Origin: Flavobacteriales bacterium
Lineage (GTDB): Bacteria > Bacteroidota > Bacteroidia > Flavobacteriales_F > PHOS-HE28
Direction of reading: 5' to 3'
Length of the DNA: 64,000 nt
NCBI GenBank assembly: GCA_016713875.1
Contig: JADJOI010000003.1
Location: forward strand, 2,604,001-2,668,000
A program made the position numbers and the translations under genes. The notes under the pieces are model-generated. The model had not been told where the DNA came from. It searched no databases and saw nothing but the letters and a program-made list of their open reading frames with translations. This document shows, piece after piece, positions 50,281 to 60,082 of the stretch; position 1 is the first letter of the stretch; every line of letters starts with the position of its first letter.

Positions 50281-51695
50281 TCAGAGCGTGAGGGGCAGGC
50301 CCTGCAGGATGTCCAGGAGCTTCACGGCGAGCACGTAGGAGTACTTGGCGGTGATGCGGTCGGCGGTGGCGCGCTGCAGATCGTTGCGGGCGGTGTTCAG
50401 CTCGAGCGCGTTGGTAGCACCCTGCTCATAGCGCGCCTCGGCGAAGCGCAGGTTCTCCTCGGCGGCCTCCACGCTGCGTTGGGCGGCCTGGTACTGGGTG
50501 TAGGCCGCGCGCTGTGCCAGGATCGCGTCCTGCACGTCGCGGCGCCGGCGGTCGCGCACGTTCACCACCTCCAGCTCCGCCCGCTCCTGCTGGATGCGCG
50601 CCTGGCTGACGGCCAGCTCGGTGCGGCGGTTGTTGAAGATGGGCAGCGAAAGGGTGAGGCCGAGCGATTCGTTGAGGTTGTCGTCCAGCTGCTTGCCGAA
50701 GGGCCGCACCTGGGTCTCGAAGTCCACGTTGGGGATGAACACGGCCTCATTGCTCTCTGTGAAGCCGATCTGCTCCGGAGGGCCGACGATGGGGTCGCCA
50801 ATGGCCTCGAAGTTGCGCCCGGAGTAACCGGTGCCGGCCGAGGCGTTGAACGAGAGCACCGGATAGCTGCCGGCCCGGGCGATGCCACGCCGCGCTCGGC
50901 GCTCGAGGCGCGCAGTTCCGCCTGTCGGTAGAGCGGGTCCTGGGCCAGGACCACGGCGAGCACGGTCTCCACATCGGCGGTGGGCTCGGCCACGCTCATC
51001 GCGGAGAGGGCCGGGCTGGTCACGGAGAACCCGCGCAATTCGTCCGAGGTGAGCTGCAGGGTCTGCGCCAGCTGGAGCAACGCCTGTTCGCGGCGGTTGC
51101 GCAGATCCACGAGCGTGAACTCCTGCTGGGCCTGCTGCGACCGGAGGTTGATCAGTTCGGACCGCGCGTTCCGCCCGGCATCGACCAGGGCCTGCATGCG
51201 CTCGGTCTGCTGGCTGGTGCTGGCCAGCTGGGCCTCGGCCGCCCGGATGCGCTCCTCGGCGCTCAGCACCTCGATGAACTGCTGCGCCACGGTGCTGCGC
51301 ACATCGTTGCGCACGGCATCGCCCGCCTCCTGCGCCGCCTCCAGGTCGAGCCCGGCACGGCGCCGCTCGTTGTGCAACCGAAGCCCGTTGAACACGGTGA
51401 GATCGCTGCTCAGGAAGAAGTTGTTGGTGCGCACCCGGTCGGTGGCGAAGGTGTTGGTGAAGCGGTCGATCACCCGGCCGTAGTTGTATCCGTGGGTGGC
51501 CCCTCCGTTCAGGTCGGGAAAGAAGCTCCAGAACGACTGTTCCCGTGTGCGGTCGGCGAGCTCGGTGTCCAGCAGAGCGCCGCGCAGGGTGAGGTTCCGC
51601 TCCTCGGCACGCGCGACGCATTGCTCAAGGGTCCAAGCGGATTGGGCGTGCACCAAGTGCACGACCAGCAGAAGCAACGGGGCGATGGATCGCAT
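50281..51695 (-). pseudogene. TolC-family outer-membrane efflux protein, frameshifted
   Basis: Signal peptide MRSIAPLLLLVVHLVHAQ, then TolC helices (WTLEQCVARAEERNLTLRGA; DLTVFNGLRLHNERRRAGLD). The frame breaks at about 50884: the first part reads RASSAERGVA and homology continues in the next frame with IARAGSYPVLSFNASAGTGY, TLSLPIFNNRRTELAVSQAR and ARYEQGATNALELNTARNDL. One missing base (GCATC where GCNATC is expected) explains it. The joined product is about 470 residues, a complete TolC-like protein. It could be a recent lesion or an assembly indel. Nearest neighbours do not include the membrane-fusion or pump partners. Confidence 0.85.
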
Positions 51696-51735
51696 GTCCG
51701 CCGCCCGGCTGCATCGGAACAGCGGGCGGTACGGA

Positions 51736-51743
51736 CAAAAATA
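51736..51743 (-). promoter_or_regulatory. -7 element TATTTTTG for the TolC-tsaB unit
   Basis: A perfect TAnnTTTG on the minus strand, 40 bases upstream of the TolC-family ATG. Confidence 0.5.
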
Positions 51744-51809
51744 CCCGGGGGTGACGGGGGAAGAGGGACGAACGGATGAACGGTGATGGACGGGGGCGAG
51801 CGGTGGGGC

Positions 51810-53039
51810 TCAGTTGCCCACCACCTTCACCTCCACGCGGCGATTGGCCTCGCTCTCCTCCTTGGTCTTCGGCTCGGGGAAGAGCATGCGCGAGTTGCCC
51901 AGGCCGACGTAGGTCACCCGTTCAGGCTCCACGTCGTTCACCATCAGGAAGTCGTAGATCGAACGGGCGCGTGCGGCACTGAGGTCGATGAACTCCTTCT
52001 TGTTCTTGAAGGTGGGGCCGTTCACATGGCCCTCCACCTCGATGCGCACCCGCGGGTTCTCCTGCAGGAAGCGCAACAGCAACAGCAGAGAGGCTTCCGA
52101 CGACCGCAGCACCTTGTCCTCATTGCCTACGAAGCGGATGTCCTCCAGCACCACATGCTCGCCCGGGGCGATCGGCGTCAACTTCAGGTCCACGGTGAGC
52201 GTGGGCTCCATGCTGCCCTTCACCTTCACCGAGGTGAACATGTAGCCCTCGCGCACGCAGCCGATCTTCAGGTTGCGGTACATGTCCATCTCATAGCTGT
52301 ACGTGCTGCGGCCCTTGGCCTCCACCACCTTGTCGAACACCATGCCGTCGATGGTGAGGTTCGCATCCACGGGCTTGCCGCTCCGCGCGTCGGTGACGTT
52401 GATGACCAGTTGCTGCTTCTGCGTGGTCGGCTCCTCGTCCACCGGCTTCGGGGGCGGATCGTAGTGGAAATGGATGGTGTAGCCGGCGAGCGGCCGGTCC
52501 TGATAGTCCACCACCAGGTAGAAGAGGTCGCCCTCCTTCACCTCGATGGCACGGCTGTAGCTGGCGCCCACCCCGGAACGCACGAAGTCGTCCGCAGCGT
52601 CCTTGCTCAGGCCGCAGCGGCTGCCAAGGGCGGGGTCGTTGCGGCTGATGTTCGACCGCACCGGCTGCACCACCCGGCTCGGGATCTTGTCGCAGATGCC
52701 CGGGATGGCGCCCTCGAAAAGCAGGAAATCGATGTCGTCCGCGGGGTTGTCCGGGATGATGTCGAAGGTGAGCGTGGTGGTCACCGGGCTCCGGAACTTG
52801 TACCACGTGCTGTGGTGCTCGCGCTCGAGCCACTGCAGGTGGTCCACCGGGTTCTCCTTGATCTCCAGCTTGTTGCCGAAGCCGCGCACGGCGTCGGGCT
52901 GATGGTACACCGAATCGGCGATGGGGATGGCCCCGGTGCAGTCCCCGTTCGCCTGCGTCAGGCGCGAGGCTTCCTGGCCCTGCAGCGCGATCGCGGCGAG
53001 GCCCCAGGACAACAGGAACAGGATGCGGATGGGTCGCAC
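51810..53039 (-). CDS. OmpA-family protein
   Basis: 409 residues with a signal peptide (ILFLLSWGLAAIALQGQ). The first 170 residues contain a beta-sandwich like those of pre-peptidase domains (HSTWYKFRSPVTTTLTFDII), then a CarboxypepD-like segment (VTDARSGKPVDANLTIDG). The C-terminal 110 residues are an OmpA domain with the peptidoglycan-binding pattern (VRIEVEGHVNG; LSAARARSIYDFL; YVGLGNSRMLFPEP; ANRRVEVKV). Probably anchors the outer membrane to peptidoglycan. It stands between metH2 and the TolC-family gene on the same strand. Confidence 0.88.
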   Translation of the reverse strand: MRPIRILFLLSWGLAAIALQGQEASRLTQANGDCTGAIPIADSVYHQPDAVRGFGNKLEIKENPVDHLQWLEREHHSTWYKFRSPVTTTLTFDIIPDNPADDIDFLLFEGAIPGICDKIPSRVVQPVRSNISRNDPALGSRCGLSKDAADDFVRSGVGASYSRAIEVKEGDLFYLVVDYQDRPLAGYTIHFHYDPPPKPVDEEPTTQKQQLVINVTDARSGKPVDANLTIDGMVFDKVVEAKGRSTYSYEMDMYRNLKIGCVREGYMFTSVKVKGSMEPTLTVDLKLTPIAPGEHVVLEDIRFVGNEDKVLRSSEASLLLLLRFLQENPRVRIEVEGHVNGPTFKNKKEFIDLSAARARSIYDFLMVNDVEPERVTYVGLGNSRMLFPEPKTKEESEANRRVEVKVVGN

Positions 53040-53072
53040 GGGACCTGCATACGCAGGGTGCCCCCCGAAGGT

Positions 53073-55752
53073 TCAATAGGCCAGGTTGCTCCCCAGCCAC
53101 TTCTCCATCCACTCCACCGGCCGCCCCTTCCGCCGTGCCAGGTCCTCCACCTGGTCCCTGGCCACGCGCCCCACGCCGAAGTACCTGGCCTGCGGATGTG
53201 CGAAGTACCAGCCGCTCACCGCGGCCGCCGGGCTCATGGCCAGACTCTCAGTGAGGGTGATGCCCGTGTGCTTCGTGGCATCGAGCAGGCGGAAGAGCTC
53301 GGGCTTCTCGGTGTGGTCGGGGCAGGCGGGGTAACCCGGTGCCGGACGGATGCCTTGGTACTCCTCCTTGATCAACTGCTCATTGCTGAGGCGCACGGTC
53401 TCGTAGCCCCAGAGCTCCTGGCGCACCACCTCGTGCAGCTTCTCGGCGAAAGCCTCGGCCAGGCGGTCGGCCAAGGCCTTGAGCAGGATGGCGCTGTAGT
53501 CGTCGTGCGCGGCCTCGAAGCGCTTCACCCGTTCGTCCACCCCGTGGCCCGCGCTCACCGCGAAGCCGCCGAGGAAGTCGGGCGTGCCGGCCGGGGCGAT
53601 GAAGTCGGCGAGGGCGAGGCAGGGCACGCCGGGCGCTTTCTTGCTCTGCTGGCGGAGCGTGTGCACCCGACCGATGGCCTTGGTGCGGGCGGGATCGCCG
53701 TAGAGGGTGATGTCGTCATGGTCGATGGTGTTGGCCGGCCAGATCGCTGCGACACCGTGCGCCTGGATCCACTGCTCCTTCACGATGCGGTCCAGCATGT
53801 TCTTCGCATCGTTGTATAGCTGTGTGGCCTGCTTGCCCACCACCTCGTCCTCGAGGATGCGCGGGAACTTGCCGGCCAGCTCCCAGGCCATGAAGAAGGG
53901 CGTCCAGTCGATGTAGGGCGCCAGCTCGGCCAGCGGGTAGTTGCGGTAGGTGAAGATGCCGGTGCTCTTCGGAACCACGGGAGGCTCAGCAGCGAAGTCG
54001 ATGACGAACTTCTTGGCGCGCGCTTCTTCCAGCGGCACGTACTCCTTCTCGCGCTGACTGCCCTCGTATTGCGAGCGCACCTTGGCGTATTCGTCCTTTA
54101 CTTCACTCTCGAAACGTGCGCGTTCGTTGTCGCTGAGCAGGTTGCTCACCACGGGCACACTGCGGCTGGCGTCGATCACGTGCACCACGGGCTTGCTGTA
54201 GTGCGGCGCGATCTTCACGGCGGTGTGCACACGACTGGTGGTGGCACCTCCGATCAGCAGCGGGGTCTCAAAACCTTCGCGCTCCATCTCCTTCGCCACG
54301 TGCACCATCTCGTCCAGCGAGGGCGTGATCAACCCGCTCAGGCCGATGATGTCCACCTTCATTTCGCAGGCGGTCTTCAGGATGGTGGCGCTCTGCACCA
54401 TCACGCCGAGGTCGATCACCTGCCAGCCGTTGCAGGCCAGGATCACGCCCACGATGTTCTTGCCGATGTCGTGCACATCGCCCTTCACCGTGGCGAGCAG
54501 CACCTTCTTCGCGCCTTCCTTCTGCGTGCCGATCACCTGCGCGGCCTTCTTCTCCGCAAGGAACGGCTCGAGGTACGCCACGGCGCGTTTCATCACGCGG
54601 GCGCTCTTCACCACTTGGGGCAGGAACATCTTCCCGCTGCCGAAGAGGTCGCCCACCACGTTCATGCCGGCCATCAGAGGACTCTCGATCACCAGCACCG
54701 GGTCCACGTATTTCACGCGCGCTTCCTCGGTATCGGCTTCGATGAACTCGGTGACGCCATGCACCAGGGCGTGCTTCAAGCGTTCCTCCACGGAACCTTC
54801 GCGCCAGGCGGCCTGTGCAGCCACGGCTTCGGCTGAAGGCGCGCCCTTGAACTGCTCCGCGAAGGCCACCATGCGCTCGGTGGCATCGGGGCGACGCGCG
54901 AGCAACACATCCTCCACGTGCTCCAAGAGGTCCTTCGGGATGTCGTCGTACACACCGATCTGGCCGGCGTTCACGATGCCCATGTCGAGCCCCGCTTTGA
55001 TCGCGTGATAAAGGAAGGCCGTGTGGATGGCCTCGCGGACGGGCTCGTTGCCACGGAAGCTGAAGCTCACGTTGCTCACGCCGCCGCTGGTGAGCGCACC
55101 GGGCAAGTTCTGCTTGATCCAGCGCACACCTTCGATGAAGTCGATGGCGTAACGATCATGCTCGGCCATGCCGGTGGCCACGGTGAGGATGTTCGCGTCG
55201 ATGATGATGTCGTGCGGCGCAAAACCGGCCTTCTGCGTCAGCAGGTCGTAGCTGCGCTGCGCGATGGCGATGCGGCGCTCGTAGTTGTCGGCCTGGCCCT
55301 GCTCATCGAAGCACATCACCACGGTGGCGGCGCCCAGGCGACGGATGATCTTGGCCTGCCGCAGGAACTCCGCCTCCCCTTCCTTCAGGCTGATGCTGTT
55401 GGCGATGCCCTTGCCTTGTAGGCATTTCAGGCCCGCCTCCACCACACTGAACTTCGACGAGTCGATCATCACCGGCACACGCGCGATGTCGGGCTCGGCG
55501 GCGATGAGGTTGATGAACTTGCGCATGGCCTCCACGCCATCGATCATGCCCTCATCGAGGTTCACGTCGATGACTTGCGCCGTTCTCCACCTGCTGGCGG
55601 GCCACGCTCACGGCCTCGTCGTAGTTGCCGTTCTTGATCAGCTTGCGGAAGGCCGCACTGCCCGTGACGTTCGTGCGCTCGCCGATGTTGACGAAGTTGG
55701 AACCCGGGAAGATGCGGAGGGGCTCTAGGCCGGAGTAGGTGGGGATGCTCAT
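53073..55752 (-). pseudogene. metH: Methionine synthase C-terminal part (pterin, cobalamin and AdoMet domains), frameshifted
   Basis: A MetH2-type protein of about 890 residues: N-terminus SGLEPLRIFPGSNFVNIGER (pterin-binding TIM barrel), cobalamin domain with GDVHDIGKNIVGVIL carrying the cobalt-ligand His, and the AdoMet-reactivation domain (FTYRNYPLAELAPYI; QGIRPAPGYPACPDH). The frame breaks at about 55576-55581: the first 60 codons end QQVENGASHRRE, whereas the next frame continues VIDVNLDEGMIDGVEAM as the family expects. A two-base loss in a GCGC word (or one base gained) would explain it. Bacteroidota normally split MetH into two genes, so the separation from metH1 is natural; the frameshift is not. 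Confidence 0.9.
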
Positions 55753-55763
55753 TTCAATGCAGG

Positions 55764-55846
55764 TTCACCACAGAGGCACAGAGGGCACAGAGGAATGCAG
55801 AATCTCCGGTGCACGTTTCACCACAGAGACACAGAGAGCACGGAGG
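55764..55846. repeat. Two inverted copies of the CACAGAGG repeat, between metH2 and the GxxExxY gene
   Basis: Copies at 55764-55793 and 55817-55846 begin TTCACCACAGAG and continue with further CACAGAG steps, each followed by AATGC. They are the reverse complement of the copies at 55903 and 56344, so the GxxExxY gene has repeats of both orientations on its left. The rest of the 191-bp gap shows nothing else. Confidence 0.85.
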
Positions 55847-55902
55847 AATGCGATGGGAGAAAATGGAAACGGGCATGCGGGACCGGCGGAATAGCAGTCC
55901 TG

Positions 55903-55944
55903 CTTCTCTGTGTTCTCTGTGTCTCTGTGGTGAAGCATTCATGC
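55903..55944. repeat. 42-bp CTCTGTG repeat, left copy beside the GxxExxY stop
   Basis: Starts CTTCTCTGTGTTCTCTGTG and ends TGAAGCATTCATGC. It is a direct repeat of 56344-56385 and reaches the first base of the GxxExxY stop codon. Confidence 0.88.
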
Positions 55945-56336
55945 TATTCTCCTTCGTCCAGATATCCGTTCATGACGCGCTCGAGCCCTTCAATGAGCTT
56001 GGTCGTATTGAAGTTGATGAGCAGGCCGAGCTTCTTGTTGGTCAGCTTCAAATACGTGAGCAGCTGGGCTGTATGGATGGGATGGAGCTCTTCAACAGCC
56101 TTGATCTCTACGATGACCCGATCTTCAACCAGCAGATCGATGCGCAAATCATTCGCCAGCCGCTCCCCACGATAAACTATGGGCACGGCGACCTGTTCTT
56201 GCACTCGCAGCCCCATGCTCTTCAGTTCGGCCAACAAGCAGACTTGATACACGCTTTCAAGAAGACCCGGCCCCAAAGCGCGATGCACGGCGATGGCCGC
56301 CTTGATGACGAGGCTCGATACTTCGTTATGCGTCAT
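55944..56336 (-). CDS. GxxExxY protein
   Basis: 130 residues from MTHNEVSSLVIKAAIAVHRA; a longer frame to 56411 would translate the flanking repeat (ECFTTEAQRAQRSQR) and is rejected. The signature GLLESVY lies at about 23-29. The rest has a restriction-endonuclease-like pattern (LRIDLLVEDRVIVEIKA; AQLLTYLKLTNKKLGLLINF), with D-x-L and E-x-K in the right places for a PD-(D/E)xK core; this is an inference. The role of the family is unknown. Its GC is lower than that of the neighbours. It is flanked by direct and inverted copies of one short repeat and sits exactly between metH1 and metH2, in the same direction. Confidence 0.85.
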   Translation of the reverse strand: MTHNEVSSLVIKAAIAVHRALGPGLLESVYQVCLLAELKSMGLRVQEQVAVPIVYRGERLANDLRIDLLVEDRVIVEIKAVEELHPIHTAQLLTYLKLTNKKLGLLINFNTTKLIEGLERVMNGYLDEGE

Positions 56337-56343
56337 CCTCTGA

Positions 56344-56385
56344 CTTCTCTGTGCCCTCTGTGCCTCTGTGGTGAAGCATTCATGC
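56344..56385. repeat. 42-bp CTCTGTG repeat, right copy across the metH1 stop
   Basis: Starts CTTCTCTGTGCCCTCTGTG and ends TGAAGCATTCATGC. It matches 55903-55944 at all but about three positions. It overlaps the last codons and stop of metH1 (stop at 56380-56382), so the element sits precisely at the end of that gene. Confidence 0.88.
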
Positions 56386-57414
56386 CAGCACCGGTGTTGC
56401 ACGAGGCGCATGCTTCCCCGCCTCCTTCGCCAGCGCCGCGATATGCTCCGGCGTGGTCCCGCAGCACCCGCCCACCACGTTCACCCAGCCGTTGGCCATG
56501 AACTCCCCCACGAGGCGCGCGGTGACCTCGGGCGTTTCGCGGTACTCGCCCATCTGATCGGGCAGGCCGGCGTTGGGGTAGATGCTCACGCGGCAGGGGC
56601 TCTGCTCGGCGATCACCTCCGTGTAGGGCCGCATCTGGGCCGCGCCCAGCGCGCAGTTGAGGCCCATGCTGAAGAGCGGCACATGCTGCATGCTGATGAG
56701 GAAGGCCTCGATGGTCTGGCCGCTGAGGGTGCGCCCGCTGGCATCGGTGATGGTGACGCTGCACATGAGCGGCACGCGGGTGCCCCGCTCCTCGAACACC
56801 TCGTCGATGGCGTAGAAGGCGGCCTTGGCGTTGAGCGTGTCGAAGATGGTCTCCACCAGCAGGATGTCCACACCGCCGTCGAGCAGGGCCTCCACCTGCT
56901 CCTTGTAGGCGCTCACAAGCTGGTCGAAGGTGACGGCGCGGTAGCCGGGGTCGTTCACGTCGGGGCTGAGCGAGGCGGTCTTGTTCATGGGCCCGATGGC
57001 GCCGGCCACGAAGCGCGGCTTGCTCGGGTCCATCGCGGTGTACTTGGCACAGGCTTCCCTGGCCAAGCGTGCCGAAGCGAGGTTTATCTCGCGCGCCAAG
57101 TGGCTGCACTCGTGCTCGGCTTGCGCGATGCTGGTGGCGCTGAAGGTGTTCGTCTCCACAATGTCGGCGCCGGTCTCCAGGTATTGCTCGTGGATGGTGC
57201 GGATGGCATCGGGGCGCGAGAGCGAGAGCAGTTCGTTGTTGCCCTTGAGCAGGATCTTGTGGTCCTCCATGCCTTTGGGATGGAAGTCCTCCTCGGTGAG
57301 GCCGAGGCGTTGGATCATGGTGCCCATGGCCCCGTCGAGGACGAGGATGCGCTTGTCCGCCGCAGCCAGCAAGGCGGAGGCGGGTTCTTGGGCGAGTTGT
57401 TCGATCGTCTTCAT
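56380..57414 (-). CDS. metH: Homocysteine S-methyltransferase subunit of methionine synthase
   Basis: 344 residues from MKTIEQLAQEPA; the longer frame starts inside the riboswitch terminator. This is the zinc-dependent homocysteine-binding barrel of MetH: RILVLDGAMGTMIQRLGL near the start, EQYLETGADIVETNTFSAT, and the zinc cysteines in MGLNCALG and VVGGCCGTTPEHI. It needs the MetH2 product (pterin/B12/AdoMet domains), encoded 0.6 kb further on, to make methionine from homocysteine and methyl-THF. It is controlled by the SAM-I riboswitch in its leader. Confidence 0.95.
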   Translation of the reverse strand: MKTIEQLAQEPASALLAAADKRILVLDGAMGTMIQRLGLTEEDFHPKGMEDHKILLKGNNELLSLSRPDAIRTIHEQYLETGADIVETNTFSATSIAQAEHECSHLAREINLASARLAREACAKYTAMDPSKPRFVAGAIGPMNKTASLSPDVNDPGYRAVTFDQLVSAYKEQVEALLDGGVDILLVETIFDTLNAKAAFYAIDEVFEERGTRVPLMCSVTITDASGRTLSGQTIEAFLISMQHVPLFSMGLNCALGAAQMRPYTEVIAEQSPCRVSIYPNAGLPDQMGEYRETPEVTARLVGEFMANGWVNVVGGCCGTTPEHIAALAKEAGKHAPRATPVLA

Positions 57415-57464
57415 GCGTTCAACATTTGCCTGCCATCGTCCGCATCGGGCCCCCGGCAGAAATG

Positions 57465-57495
57465 AAAAAACCCCACCCGGATCCACCGGATGAGG
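57465..57495 (-). terminator. Riboswitch-controlled intrinsic terminator upstream of metH1
   Basis: Minus strand: a 10-bp stem CCTCATCCGG / CCGGGTGGGG (two or three G-U pairs), a TGGAT loop, then TTTTTT. It lies between the aptamer and the metH1 ATG, where a SAM-responsive off-switch is expected. Confidence 0.88.
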
Positions 57496-57528
57496 TCATT
57501 GCACGCGCGTGCAGCTACCTGTTCCCGG

Positions 57529-57645
57529 CTCATCTTTTCCCGCCTTGCGGCGGAACTGGATTTGGCACCTTCCTCCCGGTGGGACCAAGGAGGTGGTTGT
57601 CAAGGCTTCACAGGGCCAGTCCCTCTGCCTTTCTGGATAAGCGAT
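57529..57645 (-). promoter_or_regulatory. SAM-I (S-box) riboswitch aptamer
   Basis: On the minus strand the conserved S-box landmarks occur in order: CTTATCCAGA (P1 5' side), AGGCAGAGGGACTGGCCC, GAAGCCTTGACAACC, AAGGTGCCAAATCCAG, then GGGAAAAGATGAG (P1 3' side, 57529-57541). The J and P3-P4 motifs match family consensus. With SAM bound, P1 should form and let the downstream terminator fold, stopping metH1 transcription. It is a textbook attenuator for methionine genes; no alternative antiterminator was folded by hand. Confidence 0.92.
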
Positions 57646-57660
57646 GGAAAGAACGCGGGG

Positions 57661-57668
57661 CGAAGATA
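57661..57668 (-). promoter_or_regulatory. -7 element TATCTTCG of the metH1 riboswitch transcript
   Basis: Minus-strand TATCTTCG, about 20 bases upstream of the aptamer P1, so the RNA would start just before the riboswitch. Same word as for trpS and the CPBP-like gene. Confidence 0.6.
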
Positions 57669-57679
57669 GTGTGTGGACC

Positions 57680-59768
57680 TTACCGCCCCCCACCGATGAG
57701 CTTCTCCAACCACCCGAACACCTCGGTATGCCACTGCATGGAGTTCTGCGGCTTCAGCACCCAGTGGTTCTCATCGGGGAAGCGCAGGTACTTGCTCTCA
57801 ATGCCCTTGGCCTGGCAGGCGGTGAAGCTGCCGATGCCCTGGGTGAGCGGCACGCGGAAGTCCTTGTCGCCGTGGATGACGAGCATGGGCACGCGCCACT
57901 TCTCCGCATGGAGCAGCGGGTTGAAGGTCTCGTAGTTGGCGGGCTTGGTGAACACGCTGCCGCCGTTCTCCCAGTCGGTGAACCACAGCTCCTCGGTGCT
58001 GTAGCCCATGGCGCGCGTGTCGAAGATGCCGCAGTGCGACACCAGCGCCTTGAAGGGTTGGTTCCACACCCCGGCGATCCAGTTGATCATGAATCCGCCG
58101 TAGCTCGCACCCAGCGCCGCCACGTTGCCGCCATCGAGGAAGGGGTACTTGCCGAGCGCGAAGGCCAGGCCCTTCTGCAGGTCCTCCAGCGGACGGTCGC
58201 CCCAGTGCTCGTTGATCGCATCAGTGAAGGCCTGGCCGTAGCCGGTGCTGCCGTGGAAGTCGATCATCACCACCGCGAAGCCCTGCCCCGCGTAGGTCTG
58301 CGGGTTCCAGCGGTAGCTCCAGCCATCGCCGAAGCTGCCCTGTGGACCGCCGTGGATGAGGAAGGCCACGGGGTACTTGTTGCCTTCCGTGTAGTTCGTG
58401 GGCTTCAGCACGTAACCGTAGACCGTCTCGTTGTTCCAGCCGGGGAAGCTGAACTGCTCGTAGGCGCCGAAGGCCTTGTCCTTGAGCGAAGCGTTCACCT
58501 GCGTGAGCACCACAGCGCCCTGGTCGATGAACTTGGCCTTGGGCACGCTGGTGTAGAGCTGCGCCGGGCCGCTGAGCCCGCTCTTCTGGAACACGAAGCC
58601 CTTGGGCGTTTCCGCGAAGGCGTCGAGGTGGCCGTCGGTGCTCAGGGGCGTGACCGCGTTGGTGGTGATGTCGATGCGGAAGAGGCGATGCTTGCCGAGG
58701 TCATCAGCGGTGACGAGCAGGCTCTTGCCATCGCGGCTCCAGGCGAGGCCGCTGGCGCTCCGATCCCATGCGGCGGCCACATCGGTGACAGCGCCGGTGG
58801 CGATGTCCATCACCTTCAGTTGAAAGCGGTCGGCCTCGTAGCCTGGGCGCTTCATGGCCTTATAGGCGAGCTTGGTGCCATCGGGCGAGATCACCGGCTG
58901 CGCGTCCCAAGCGGGGTTGCCGGCGGTGAGGTTCTTCGGAGCGCCGCCGGTCACCGGCGCGCTGTAGAGGTCGAAGTTGGTGCTCCATGGCTCGGTCCTC
59001 CCGGCCGCGCGGGCACTGAAGTACACGGTGCGGCCGTCCTTGGCGATCACGAAGTCCTCACTGCCGCCGAAGGGCATGGTGGGGCAGTCGCCATCGAAGC
59101 CGGTCATGAGCGGCACGGGTTGAGCGTTGGGTTCCTTCAGGGACAGGTAGTAGAGGTGGTTGCGCGTGCCATCCTTCCACGTGTCCCAGTGGCGCATGAA
59201 CACACGGTCGTACACGTGGCCGCTGGCCTTCACGCCCTCCTGGGCCTTCAGGCGTTCCTGCGTGCAGGCGATGGCGTCGTCGCAGTCCGGGTACACGGCC
59301 AACGCCACCACCAGACCGGAGCCATCGGGGGCCACGCGGTAGGCCTGCACGTCCAGGGGCAGCGCGGTGATCGGCTCGGCGGCCGCGCCCTTGGGCGTCG
59401 GCCTTCCACACCTGGGTGATGCCACCATCCCCGCGAGCGCTCAGAAAGTAGAACCCCGATCGGTCGCCCGACCACTGCACATCGCCGGCGCCGCCTTCAC
59501 CCACAGGCACCTTCACCTCCGGCCTCTTCGGATCCCGCAGGTCCTTCATCCACAGCGCGCTCACCCCACGGTTCGCCTCCATGTCGGTGGCGCGTACGGA
59601 AAAGAGGGCGGCGCTGCCTTCCGGGTCCACGGCCAGCCCGCTGATGCGGTCGAGCATCAGCATATCGGCGTAGGTGAAGGGGGTCTTCTGCTGGGCGTGG
59701 GCGAGCAGTAGGGTGGCACTTGCGACAAGCGTGGCGCCGAGGCGGAGTGTGCGATACGTCATGGTCAT
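57680..59768 (-). pseudogene. S9-family prolyl oligopeptidase / DPP5-like peptidase, frameshifted
   Basis: A secreted peptidase of about 695 residues when joined. Signal peptide LGATLVASATLLLAHAQ; then a TolB-like propeller (LDRISGLAVDPEGSAALFSV; VQWSGDRSGFYFLSA). The catalytic domain carries VAFLIHGGPQGSFGDGW, GASYGGFMINW (nucleophile Ser), and the late Asp and His in HGDKDFRVPLT and PDENHWV. The frame changes at 59394-59396: VWKADAQGRGRR in one frame, KGAAAEPITALPLDVQAYRV in the next. One extra C in a CCC run accounts for it. Start at 59768 (MTMTYR) or 59762. It could be a pseudogene or an assembly indel. Confidence 0.88.
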
Positions 59769-59823
59769 GAACGAACGGGCGCCGATCGGGCGCCCCGCGA
59801 AGTTCGTCAGCCGGATGATCGGT

Positions 59824-60078
59824 TCACCCCTGCGCGGCGGCGAACTCCTTGAAGAAGCCCACGATGCGCTTGCGGAACAGCAGGAAGAGCAGCAGGTAGG
59901 GCACAGCCATCAGGTAGAGGATGCCCAGGTTGAGCCCCCGCCCCACCGACTGTTCGCCTCCGAAGGGCTGCTGCTGGCCTTCCACGGTGGCCTTGCACAT
60001 GGCGCACCCCTGCGCCCACACCTCGGCGGGCAACAGCAGCAGCGCAAGCAACAGCACGGGCCAGGCGCGGCGGAGCAT
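59824..60078 (-). CDS. Small secreted/membrane CxxC protein of the cytochrome oxidase cluster
   Basis: 84 residues from MLRRAWPVLLLAL. Signal peptide ending EVWAQ, then GCAMCKATVEGQQQ with a CxxC pair, a second hydrophobic segment (LNLGILYLMAVPYLLLFLLF) and a basic tail. Similar short CAMCK proteins sit next to cox genes in many Flavobacteriales; function unknown. A copper- or haem-related role suggested by CxxC and context is inference. It has its own -7 element four bases before the ATG. Confidence 0.75.
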   Translation of the reverse strand: MLRRAWPVLLLALLLLPAEVWAQGCAMCKATVEGQQQPFGGEQSVGRGLNLGILYLMAVPYLLLFLLFRKRIVGFFKEFAAAQG

Positions 60079-60082
60079 GGGG

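Noticed and set aside
53073..57414. metH broken by insertion of the GxxExxY gene
   Set aside because: Bacteroidota normally encode MetH as two proteins with this division; metH1 has a proper stop and metH2 a proper start, so the insertion lies between genes. Only the frameshift in metH2 is a lesion.
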